From Streptomyces sp. Ncost-T10-10d (lineage in GTDB: Bacteria; Actinomycetota; Actinomycetes; Streptomycetales; Streptomycetaceae), in assembly GCF_900091955.1 (NCBI RefSeq), contig NZ_FMDF01000006.1:1-36128 (forward strand): DNA of 36,128 nucleotides, read 5' to 3'. The notes beneath the pieces are model-generated. The model was not told the origin of the DNA and searched no databases. It saw only the letters and a list, made by a program, of their open reading frames with translations. Positions within the stretch are counted from its first letter, which is position 1. Each line of letters opens with the position of its first letter. The translations under genes were made by a program, and so were the position numbers. Shown piece after piece: positions 14,336 through 22,881 of this stretch.

Positions 14336-15554
14336 CGACACCTGCGATGTCCCGCCCCACCGCCCCCGTCCGCCCCCCTCGATCTCGCTCACCTGGACCG
14401 ACCACATCACCGGCCGCCAGGGGCACCTGGTCGTCGACCGGCTGGTACGCGGCGTGTCCAGTGGTGGGCTGCGGATGCGGGCCGGCTGCACGCTCGACGA
14501 GGTCGCGGGGCTGGCCCGCGGCATGACGATGAAGGAGGCCCTCCACTTCAACGCCGATGACACGGGGGCCCGCTACATACCGCTCGGCGGAGCGAAGGGC
14601 GGCATCGACTGCGACCCGCGCGACCCGGAGGCCTACGGCGTTCTGGTGCGCTATCTGCGGGCCGTGCGCCCGTACATCGAGAACGTGTGGACGACGGGCG
14701 AGGACCTGGGGCTCACCCAGGACATCGTGGACCGGGCGGCGGCCGAGGCCGGGCTCGTCTCCTCGATCCAGGCCGTCTATCCCCTGCTCGACGACGAGAC
14801 GGCCGCCCGGCAGCGTCTTGCCGACGCGTTCGCCGTCGAGGTGGACGGCATCGGGCTCGACGAGCTGGTCGGCGGCTGCGGTGTCGCCGAGTCGGCGCTC
14901 GCGGCGCTGGACCGGGCGGGCGTCCCCTACCGGGAGGCCAGAGTCTCCGTCCAGGGGCTCGGCACCATGGGCGGGGCGACAGCGCGGTTCCTGGCGCGGG
15001 CCGGACTGACGGTGGTGGCCGTGGCCGACGTCAAGGGCACGATCGCCAATCCGGCCGGCCTGGATGTCGAGGCGCTGCTGGCAGCCAGGGACGGGTACGG
15101 AACGGTGGACCGCGGCGCGCTCCGCGACGGGGACCAGGAGCTGCCCGCGGACGCATGGCTGGAGCAGGAGGCCGAGATACTGGTGCCGGCAGCCGTTTCG
15201 TACGCGATCGATACCGCCAACCAGGAGCGGATACAGGCCCGTTGGGTCGTAGAAGCGGCGAATATGCCGGTAATTGCGGAGGCGGAGGCACTGCTCGCGG
15301 CGCGCGGGATCACGGTGTTGCCGGATGTGGTCGTCAACTCCGGTACGAACGCCTGGTGGTGGTGGACGCTTTTCGGTGACATCGGTGCCGACGCCGACGA
15401 GGCGTTCGGACACACCCGCCGCTCGATGCGGGCCCTGATCGACCTGATGCTGGCCCGCGCCGAGGCCGACGACTGCACCCCGCGGGCCGCCGCCCACGCC
15501 ATCGTCGCGGACCGGCTGCCGGTGATGGCGGAACGCTTCGGCTGGTACCGCTGA
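14332..15554 (+). CDS. Glu/Leu/Phe/Val-type dehydrogenase, frame broken near the start
   Basis: An NAD(P)-dependent amino acid dehydrogenase of about 407 residues when reconstructed. GLRMR, GMTMKEALHFNADDTGARYIPLGGAKGG holds (split by a turn) the catalytic lysine in GGAKGG; TGEDLGL and the Rossmann loop VQGLGTMGG follow, then PAAVSYAID and VVVNSGTN. The natural start is the ATG at 14332, in an ATGA overlap with the decarboxylase stop. That frame runs only into Pro/Arg-rich sequence, whereas the conserved SISLTWTDHITGRQGHLVV is found in another frame that has no usable start before the GTG at 14454. One extra C in the six-C run at 14373-14378 joins them. The enzyme would interconvert an amino acid and the 2-oxoacid used by its partner. 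Confidence 0.82.
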
Positions 15555-15613
15555 GGCCAACTGCGCACCGCATCAAGGCCGTTCCGGTCGAGCGTCGACG
15601 GGTACGGCGGATT

Positions 15614-15627
15614 GCTGCCATGGCAGC
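15614..15627. promoter_or_regulatory. Perfect 14-base palindrome upstream of the protease gene
   Basis: GCTGCCATGGCAGC is fully self-complementary and lies 93 bases before the protease ATG, in a 165-base gap. A dimeric regulator site is possible; no -35/-10 pair was identified with confidence. Confidence 0.35.
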
Positions 15628-15719
15628 TTCCCGCCAGCCCCGACCCAGCTCCAATTCGCCATGCTCCTGACACTCTCACCTCACCACCCCCTGAAAACTC
15701 ACGAGTTCACGAGGTGAGA

Positions 15720-18700
15720 ATGAGACGGACCAGATGGGCGGCGGTCTGCGCCACCGCGCTTGCCGCCGCCCTTGCCGGTGGAACACTGCCCGCAGCTGCC
15801 GACAACACACCCGCCTTCGCCGCCCCGTCCACATCCCCGGGAACAGCCGGCGGGAGCAGCACCGTCACCCTGCTGACCGGCGACGTGGTGACGTACTCCG
15901 GCCGTGGGAACGGCGTACAGATCAGCGCGATCGTGCCGGGCACCGGCCGCGAGGGCATGGGCTTCACCCGCTTCCGGGCCGGGGGCCACGAATACGCGGT
16001 ACCGATCGACGCCATGGGCCAGATCTCCCGGGGCCGTGTGGACCAGCGGCTGTTCGATGTGACCGAACTCGTCGCCTCGGGCTACGCGGATGCCGATACG
16101 GACTCGCTGCGCATCCTCGTCGGTGGTGACGCAGGGTCGTCCGGGAGCCCGGACGCCCCGAAGGGCGCACGGGTCGCCGCGGCCTTCCCGGCCACGCGGA
16201 CCACCGCGCTGGATGTGCCGAAGAAGTCGGCCGACACCGTCTGGAAGCAGCTCGGCACGCAATCGCAGGCCCGCACCGAGGGCATCGGCAAGGTCTGGCT
16301 CGACGGCAGGGTGCGGGCCACGCTCGACAGGTCCGTACCGCAGATCGGCGCCGACCGGGCGCATCGTGCCGGGATCACCGGGAAGGGCACCAGAGTTGCC
16401 GTTCTCGACACCGGCTACGACCGGGACCACCCCGATCTGAAGAGCGCCGTCGTCGCCTCGCAGGACTTCACCAGAGACGGCGACGTGCAGGACATGCAGG
16501 GCCATGGCACCCATGTGTCCTCGATCATCGCCGGTTCCGGGGCCGCCTCCGAAGGCCGGTACGCGGGTGTCGCACCGGGTGCGGAACTCGTCGAGGGCAA
16601 GGTGCTCGACAACGACGGCTACGGCTACGACTCCTGGATCCTGGCGGGCATGCAGTGGGCCGTCGACCAGGACGCCAAGGTCGTCAACATGAGCCTCGGC
16701 TCGACCGTGGCGTCCGACGGCACCGACCCGTTGTCGGCCGCCGTCGACAAGCTCTCCGCCGAGCACGGCACGCTCTTCGTGATCGCCGCGGGCAACAGCG
16801 GCGACCGGACGATCAGCGCACCCGGGGCCGCCGACGCCGCTCTGACGGTCGGCTCGGTCACCAAGTCCGGCGAGATGTCGGCGTTCTCCTCACGCGGACC
16901 GCGTCAGGGCCGGCCCGCCGTCAAGCCGGAGATCTCCGCCCCCGGCAGCGACATCGTCGCCGCGCGTGCCGTCGGCACACTCGACGACGCCGCCGTCACC
17001 GAGCGGTACGCCTCGCTCTCCGGTACATCGATGGCGAGCCCGCATGTGGCGGGCGCCGCGGCCCTGCTGGCGCAGCGGCACCCCGACTGGTCCGGCGCCC
17101 GGCTGAAGGCGGCACTGATCGGCAGCGCCGCGCCTGTGGACGGCGCGATGGTCTCCGACACAGGTTCGGGTCTCACCGACGTACCGGCCGCACTGGCCAC
17201 CGCGGTGCTCGCCCAACCCGCCACGCTGGCCGCCCGCACCACGTACCCGAACGCCTCCGCCGAGCCGCAGAGCCGCGAGCTGACGTGGACGAACACCACC
17301 GACAAGCCGGTGAGGCTGAGGCTCTCCGCGGGGCAGGGCTCGGCGGTACGCCTCGACGCGCGGACGCTGACCGTGCCGGCGCGTTCCTCCGCCGTCTCGG
17401 AGGTCACGCTCGAACCCTCGCAGGTCGAGGCGGGCACGACGTACGGCGGGGCCGTGACGGCGACCTGGCCGGGAGGCGGACGGGCGAACGTACCCGTCTC
17501 GATCCAGGCCGATCCGGAGACGTACACCCTCACCCTGACCGGACCCGCGCCGCGTGAGGGCAGCGAGGCCACCTCGACGGGTGTGGTTCTGCAGAACGAG
17601 AAGACCGGCGCGTCCCAGGTTGTCGGGCTGACAGGCACCACGCCGAAGAAGGTGACGCTGCCGCGCGGCAGCTACCGCGCCCTCGGGCACACCTGGGAGT
17701 ACGACAAGGTGGGCAACACCGTCGTCGGCACCACGGCGATCCACTTCGCCCGGCGGGTGACGGTGGACAAGGACACGTCGGTCGCGTTGGACACCAAGGA
17801 GGCGAAGCCGGTACGGATCGGGGTGGACGACGGGTCCGCCCGGGTGGCCCTCCAGTCGGCCACCGGCATCGCCTCACGGATCGACACCGGTTCCGGTGCC
17901 GTGGACAGCGGTCTGATCGCGCCGAGTTCCGCCGGCCAGTACCGCGTCGAGGCCGTGCCCACGACCGGGGCGGCGCTGGACGGGCTGACATTCTTCGGCG
18001 GGCTGAGCTGGCAGCAGCGGGAGGTCGACGCGCACGAGCCCGGCTCCTCGGCGAACGCGCTGAAACTGCTGCTGTCGCAGTACAGCATCTACAGCTGGCT
18101 GGGCACCGCGACCGGCGAGGTCGTCGACATCGGCACCGGTGCGGACACCGACCCGGCGTCGATGGACCTCAAGGGCAAGATCGTGCTGTGGACACCGGCG
18201 ACCAGCCAGACCGCGTTCAACAACGCGCTCTACCAGAAACTGACCGACGCGGGCACGGCCGCCATCATGTACGTCGGCTACGGGCTCTCCGTCTACCGGC
18301 CGACGCCGGTGCTCCGGCTGGACGAGGCCGGCGTGCCCGCCCTGCGGGACCGGCTCGCCGAGGGGCCGCTGACCCTGACACTCGACGGCGTCAGCACCGG
18401 AGCGGATGCCTACTATCTGCACCACTCGGTCGACGGCCGGGTCCCGGCCGGGGCCGACTGGTTCGACCGGCGGTCCGGGCTGGCCGAGGTGCGCACGACA
18501 GAGCGCACCCATGGCTACCCGTCCGACCCCAAGGGCATGTACGCCTGGACCACCTGGCACGGGCTGACGCTCTACCAGCAGGTCACCCGCTACCGTCCGC
18601 CGTCGGAGCAGACGCTGTACTTCTCCCCGGACGTGGCATGGACGACGGCGACCTTCCACTACCAGTACGACGTCGGGGACTCGGTCTACCCGTTGGGCAC

Positions 18701-19448
18701 GCTGGTCAGCGCACCCACCGTGTACCGCAAGGACGGCGACTACCGGGACGACTGGATGTCCGCCCCCTTCAACCCGGCGCTCGGCAAGCAGGCCGGTGCC
18801 GCCCAGGTCGTCAGGGAGGGCGACAAGCTGAAGGTGGCGCTCCCGGTGTTCTCCGACGCGGCCGGGCACCGGGCCGAGACGGCACCGGGTGCGGACAGCG
18901 GGAGCACGGTCCTGGCGGACGACAGCGGGAAGGTGCTGGCCCGCAATGCCGCACCGGGACGCGCCACGTTCGACCTGCCACGCAAGGAGAGCTGGTACCG
19001 GCTGACCGTCGATGCCTCGCGTACGTCACCGGATCCGGTGACCTGGATGCTCGGGACCAGGATCACCAGCGAGTGGCGTCTGCGCTCCGGGCACGAGTAC
19101 TCGGCCGCACCGGCCCGGCTGCTGGACCTCGACTATCGGCTGCCGCTCACCGGCGAGAACGCGGCCGACCCCGCGAAGCCGCTCGACTACACGGTCGGTC
19201 TCTCCGCGCAAGGCAGCCACAAGGCGCTTCCCATCGCCTCGCTGAAGGTCTGGTACGCAACTGACGGCACCGACTGGAAGCAGGCCGCGGCGGCGCGCGG
19301 GGCGGACGGCCGCTGGAAGGTCACCGTGCCGGCCCTCGGGACCGCCAAGGTCGATCTGAGGTCCACCGTCACGGACACCTCCGGTGCTTCTCTGACGGAG
19401 ACCCTGATCGACGCGTACAACTCCGGCTGCGCCGACATCTGGTGCTGA
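15720..19448 (+). CDS. Large secreted subtilisin-like serine protease (S8 family)
   Basis: A 1242-residue secreted protease. The signal peptide (MRRTRWAAVCATALAAALAG and an Ala-rich cleavage region near residue 34) is followed by a propeptide-like part and the S8 catalytic domain: VLDTGYDRDHPDL with Asp230, MQGHGTHVSS with His262, IAAGNSG with oxyanion Asn359, and LSGTSMASPHVAG with Ser437. After it come beta-sandwich segments and, near residues 800-880, a protease-associated-like region (KIVLWTPATSQ...AAIMYVG), with further beta domains to the C-terminus (ADIWC). The ATG at 15720 is chosen because GAGGTGA before it pairs well with 16S rRNA; the in-frame GTG at 15714 overlaps that site. Substrate and role (nutrition or processing of exported proteins) are not predictable. 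It stands alone, with a hairpin after it. Confidence 0.93.
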   Translation: MRRTRWAAVCATALAAALAGGTLPAAADNTPAFAAPSTSPGTAGGSSTVTLLTGDVVTYSGRGNGVQISAIVPGTGREGMGFTRFRAGGHEYAVPIDAMGQISRGRVDQRLFDVTELVASGYADADTDSLRILVGGDAGSSGSPDAPKGARVAAAFPATRTTALDVPKKSADTVWKQLGTQSQARTEGIGKVWLDGRVRATLDRSVPQIGADRAHRAGITGKGTRVAVLDTGYDRDHPDLKSAVVASQDFTRDGDVQDMQGHGTHVSSIIAGSGAASEGRYAGVAPGAELVEGKVLDNDGYGYDSWILAGMQWAVDQDAKVVNMSLGSTVASDGTDPLSAAVDKLSAEHGTLFVIAAGNSGDRTISAPGAADAALTVGSVTKSGEMSAFSSRGPRQGRPAVKPEISAPGSDIVAARAVGTLDDAAVTERYASLSGTSMASPHVAGAAALLAQRHPDWSGARLKAALIGSAAPVDGAMVSDTGSGLTDVPAALATAVLAQPATLAARTTYPNASAEPQSRELTWTNTTDKPVRLRLSAGQGSAVRLDARTLTVPARSSAVSEVTLEPSQVEAGTTYGGAVTATWPGGGRANVPVSIQADPETYTLTLTGPAPREGSEATSTGVVLQNEKTGASQVVGLTGTTPKKVTLPRGSYRALGHTWEYDKVGNTVVGTTAIHFARRVTVDKDTSVALDTKEAKPVRIGVDDGSARVALQSATGIASRIDTGSGAVDSGLIAPSSAGQYRVEAVPTTGAALDGLTFFGGLSWQQREVDAHEPGSSANALKLLLSQYSIYSWLGTATGEVVDIGTGADTDPASMDLKGKIVLWTPATSQTAFNNALYQKLTDAGTAAIMYVGYGLSVYRPTPVLRLDEAGVPALRDRLAEGPLTLTLDGVSTGADAYYLHHSVDGRVPAGADWFDRRSGLAEVRTTERTHGYPSDPKGMYAWTTWHGLTLYQQVTRYRPPSEQTLYFSPDVAWTTATFHYQYDVGDSVYPLGTLVSAPTVYRKDGDYRDDWMSAPFNPALGKQAGAAQVVREGDKLKVALPVFSDAAGHRAETAPGADSGSTVLADDSGKVLARNAAPGRATFDLPRKESWYRLTVDASRTSPDPVTWMLGTRITSEWRLRSGHEYSAAPARLLDLDYRLPLTGENAADPAKPLDYTVGLSAQGSHKALPIASLKVWYATDGTDWKQAAAARGADGRWKVTVPALGTAKVDLRSTVTDTSGASLTETLIDAYNSGCADIWC

Positions 19449-19483
19449 CGGTGCAGGCCGGCGCCCCGGGCGTCGGATGAACA

Positions 19484-19513
19484 GGGGGCGGGGCCGTACC
19501 CGGCTCCGCCCCC
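19484..19513 (+). terminator. GC-rich hairpin terminator of the protease gene
   Basis: GGGGGCGG (19484-19491) pairs with CCGCCCCC (19506-19513), with an inner GCCG/CGGC stem and a TACC loop. There is no U-tract, which is common for streptomycete terminators. Confidence 0.65.
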
Positions 19514-19553
19514 CCCGCCTGCCCGGGCCCCGCGCATTCGTTAGGGTGACGCC

Positions 19554-20165
19554 GTGGCAAGAGTGCGGTTGAGCGTGGCGGAACGGCGCGAGGAACTCCT
19601 GCGCGCTGCCGTCGAACAGATCGAGGTGCGAGGGGTCGCTGCGGTACGGATCGCCGACGTGGCCGCCGTGCTCGGTGTGAGCAACGCGCTCGTGCTCTAC
19701 CACTTCTCGACCAAGGAGAAGCTGGTCGCGGCCGCCTTCGCGCATGCCGCCGAGGCCGACCTCGCCCATCTGCGCAAGCTGCTCAGCCGCCGCACCAGTG
19801 CGGTACGGCGGCTGCGCGCCGCTGTCCGCTGGTACGCCCCGACGGGCCAGGCCAAGGGCTGGCGGCTGTGGATCGAGGGCTGGGCGGCCTCGCTGCGCGA
19901 TCCGGCGCTGCGCAATGTGGCCGGCGATCTCGACCAGCAGTGGAAGGCGGAGCTGGCCGAGGTCATCGAAGAGGGCGCCGCCGCCGGTGAGTTCCACTGC
20001 GACGACCCGATGTCCGTGGCCTGGCGGCTGACCGCCCTGCTGGACGGTCTGGCCGTACAGATGACGTCGTACGCGGGTCCGCTCTCCCGGGCCACGATGC
20101 TGGCCTGGACCGACGAGGCTCTCGCCCGCGAACTCGGCATCGACCGTGCGGCACTGACGGCCTGA
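19554..20165 (+). CDS. TetR-family regulator with BetI-like C-terminal domain
   Basis: A 203-residue repressor. The helix-turn-helix lies at about residues 28-52 (RIADVAAVLGVSNALVLYHFSTKEKLV). The C-terminal ligand part (WRLWIEGWAASLRDPALRN, AWRLTALLDGLAVQMT) has the BetI-like pattern. The start is the GTG at 19554. A TAGGGT (19542-19547) lies six bases before it, so it could be a -10 box for a leaderless message; the same bases are also a poor ribosome site. The gene is convergent with the MFS gene and 105 bases after the protease, so its target is not clear from position. Confidence 0.88.
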   Translation: MARVRLSVAERREELLRAAVEQIEVRGVAAVRIADVAAVLGVSNALVLYHFSTKEKLVAAAFAHAAEADLAHLRKLLSRRTSAVRRLRAAVRWYAPTGQAKGWRLWIEGWAASLRDPALRNVAGDLDQQWKAELAEVIEEGAAAGEFHCDDPMSVAWRLTALLDGLAVQMTSYAGPLSRATMLAWTDEALARELGIDRAALTA

Positions 20166-20184
20166 AACGCGTCTCCCCCTGGCG

Positions 20185-21562
20185 TCACCCCGGCGTGCCG
20201 GCTTCCCGGCGGTCCGGGTGGGGGATGGATGCCGAGCCGTACGGCGTCGCGTTCGGGCCGGATGGCGGCGATGGCGAAGGCCCCGGCGGTGAGCATGACC
20301 GCGGCGGCTATGAGGAAGGCCACGAGATAGCCGGCCGATTCCGAGCCTGCGGTGTCGATGATGCGGCCCGTGAGGAAGGGTGCGACGAGGCCGGGCAGCG
20401 TGCCGGTGGCCGCGACGATGCCGAACAGTGCTCCTCGTTGACGCGGGGGCACGACTTCCGCGGTGGTCATGTAGTGCAGGGGGATGGCGATGGCGTGCCC
20501 GCCGAAGGCCACCCCGATCAGCACGAGGCGCGGACCGGACGCATCGACGAAGGGGAAGACGGCCATCGCGGCACCTGCGACGACCACGGCGGTGCCCTGC
20601 AGGACACCGCTGGACCAGCGGCTGGACACCCCGCGCGATTTCAGTGCGTCGACGAGCGGGGAGAGGGTCAGCAGGAGGACGAGGCTGAAGGCGGAGATGA
20701 CGCTGATGGTGGTGGCAGCGCGGGCGGGCGTCATCTCCAGCTGTGTTCTCAGATAGACGGGGAGCCAGGCCTGGCTGAGGGAGAGGGCCCAGGCCGCGCC
20801 GAAAGCACTGGCTATGGAGCCGAGTACGGTCCCGTTCAGCAGGAGTCTGCGGTAGGGCAGGCGACCGCCCGACGGCGGGATCGCGGCGGCCGCGGGTTCG
20901 GGGGCAGGTCCGAAGGAGCCGTCCTGCCCGAAGGGGCCGTCGTGTCCGAGCCTGAGCCAGGTCAGGCTCCAGACGACACAGGTCACCGCGAGTACCGCGT
21001 ACGCCGAGCGCCAGCCGAAGTCGCTGATGAGCCAGGTGAGCAGGGGCGCCGATATGAGGGTGCCGAGAGCAGCGCCGCTGATCTGGAGCGCGGAGGGCAG
21101 TCCTCGTCTGGTGGTGGGAAACCACTTGTAGAGGGCGTGCATGGACATCGGGGCCGCGGGCCCTTCGGCGGCTCCCAGCAGCACGCGGCCGGCGATGAGC
21201 GTGGGCACGGCGGCCACGAAAAGGACCGGCAGCTGGGCGACGGCCCACACGATGGTCAGGGTGAGCAGGAGCATCCGGCTCGATATGCGGGACGCGGTGA
21301 AGCCGACGAGCAGCCCGGAGAGACTGAACAGGAGATAGAACGAGCTGGAGATCAGACCGTAGGTGCCGTTGCTGATGTCGAGTTCGTCCATGATCGGGAC
21401 AGCGGCCAGACCCAGGACGGACTTGTCCGCGTAGTTGATGACCATGAAGGCCACGATCAGGGCAGTGATCAGCCAGGCGCGGCGGGGGTTGTAGCGGGGT
21501 TCGGGCACGCTCGGGTGCGGCGCTGCGCGGCCGGTGACGGGCTCGGTGGGGCGGGTGACCAC
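20185..21562 (-). CDS. MFS transporter (organic-acid type), 3' end uncertain
   Basis: A 12-helix major facilitator. The first helix AWLITALIVAFMVINYADKSVLGL, the loop RISSR between helices 2 and 3, GAAEGPAAP in helix 4 and a charged cytosolic loop in the middle (GHDGPFGQDGSFG) are as in anion/aromatic-acid symporters. In the given sequence the frame has no stop after the last helix (AFAIAAIRPERDAVRLGIHP) and runs to 19697, antisense through the TetR gene. Removing one G from the five-G run at 20220-20224 gives the end HPHPDRREAGTPG and a stop at 20185, which I take as natural. The start is the GTG at 21562 with GGGAG before it. It is the last gene of an operon with an acyl-CoA dehydrogenase and an acyl-CoA ligase, so import of the acid they use is likely. 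Confidence 0.78.
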
Positions 21563-21698
21563 GGGTGACTCCCGCGCGGGTGCGGGGGTGCAGATGGGCC
21601 CAGCTGGTGTGTCGAGGGGCCGCACGAGCCTGTGCCGTGCTCGTGGGTGTGTGGTGAGCCGGTGGGCGGGCCGGGCCGGGAGCTCCCGGCCCGCCGGG

Positions 21699-22868
21699 TC
21701 ACACGAGCGATGTGGCGATGGCGTTCTTGTGGATCTCGGTGGTGCCGGTGACGATGCGGAACATGCGCAGCGTGCGGAAGATCTGCTCGACCTCGTGACC
21801 GCGGGTCAGTCCGGTCTTGCCATGGATCTGTACGGCCTGGTCGGCGACACGGAAGCAGGACTCGGAGGTGAACAGCTTGCACATGTTCGCCTCGACACCG
21901 ATGCCTGCTCCCCCGTCGGCCCTGGCCGCGGTGGTCATCACCATGGAACGGGCGGCGTAGATGTCGGTGGCCATCTCGGCGAGCTTGTGCTGGATGGCCT
22001 GGAGGGCGAGCAGTGGGCGGCCGAAGACGACCCGGTTCTTGGAGTGGTCGACCGACAGGTCCCTGGCGCGGCGGGCGGCGCCGATCAGGGAAGGACAGTG
22101 CAGCAGACGGTTGAGGGTGATGCGTCCGATGCCGATCCGCAGTCCCTGTCCGATCTCGCCGAGGAGGTTCTCGGCGGGGATCCTGCAGTTCTCGAACAGG
22201 AGGTCGCCCTCCATCTGCTGGCCGGACATGGGGATTTCGCCGTCCAGCACCTGACAGCCCGGGGTGTCGAGGTCGACGAGGAAGGCGCTGTACGACTCCT
22301 CGGTGCCGGCCATTGCGACGACGACGACGGCGAAGTCCGCGAAGGGGGCGGCGGAGCTGAACACCTTGCGTCCATTGAGGACGTAGTGGTCGCCGTCCGG
22401 GGTCGCGGTGGTGGTCATGCGCCGGACGTCGGAGCCCGCGTCGTCCTCGGTGATGGAGAAGCAGCAGGCGCGCTCGGCGCGGATCACGGGCAGGAGGTAG
22501 CGCTGCAGCTGGTGTTCGGTGGCATGGTGGAGGATCGCTCCGGCACGCAGCGGGCCGCCCATGTCGCCGAGGACCGAGTGGGACAGGGCGGCACCCGAGG
22601 CGGTCAGCTCCTCCTTGAGTGCGCACAGTTCGACCAGCGACAGGCCCTGCCCGCCGTACTCCGGCGGCAGGTTGATGCCGTAGAAACCGAGTTCACGGCT
22701 TCGCTTCCACACCTGTTCGAGGACGGGCCGGTCGACCTTGGTCTCGGGAGTAATTCCCCGTTCCTGTTCGAAGGGGATCAACTCGTCGCGGAGGTAGGTG
22801 CGGAGCCTTTCGACGAGCTCCTGCAGACGGGGGTTGTCGTCGTACGACGGTTCGAGGGTGAAGGTCAT
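21699..22868 (-). CDS. Acyl-CoA dehydrogenase
   Basis: A 389-residue flavoenzyme with all three acyl-CoA dehydrogenase parts: the N-terminal helices (LGFYGINLPPEYGGQGLS), the middle beta domain (CCFSITEDDAGSDV for substrate/FAD and HYVLNGRKVFSS), and the C-terminal bundle (NRVVFGRPLLALQAIQHKLAEM, QIHGKTGL, GTTEIHKNAIA). The residue before the last GT, a Glu in medium-chain enzymes, is Thr, so the catalytic base must lie elsewhere or the reaction differs. The start ATG at 22868 is 13 bases after the ligase stop; an earlier in-frame start would overlap the ligase. It probably oxidises the CoA ester made by the ligase. Confidence 0.9.
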   Translation of the reverse strand: MTFTLEPSYDDNPRLQELVERLRTYLRDELIPFEQERGITPETKVDRPVLEQVWKRSRELGFYGINLPPEYGGQGLSLVELCALKEELTASGAALSHSVLGDMGGPLRAGAILHHATEHQLQRYLLPVIRAERACCFSITEDDAGSDVRRMTTTATPDGDHYVLNGRKVFSSAAPFADFAVVVVAMAGTEESYSAFLVDLDTPGCQVLDGEIPMSGQQMEGDLLFENCRIPAENLLGEIGQGLRIGIGRITLNRLLHCPSLIGAARRARDLSVDHSKNRVVFGRPLLALQAIQHKLAEMATDIYAARSMVMTTAARADGGAGIGVEANMCKLFTSESCFRVADQAVQIHGKTGLTRGHEVEQIFRTLRMFRIVTGTTEIHKNAIATSLV

Positions 22869-22881
22869 GAGCGATGTCCGT

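Noticed and set aside
12692..14563. A 623-codon minus-strand frame over the decarboxylase gene
   Set aside because: It is antisense to a fully conserved ThDP enzyme; composition is Arg/Gly/Gln-rich without motifs.
15699..16766. A minus-strand frame of 355 codons within the protease gene
   Set aside because: It is antisense to the conserved S8 catalytic region and Gly/Val/Asp-rich.
19026..21248. A 740-codon minus-strand frame spanning the protease end, TetR and MFS genes
   Set aside because: It is a mixture of antisense and wrong-frame sequence with no domain.
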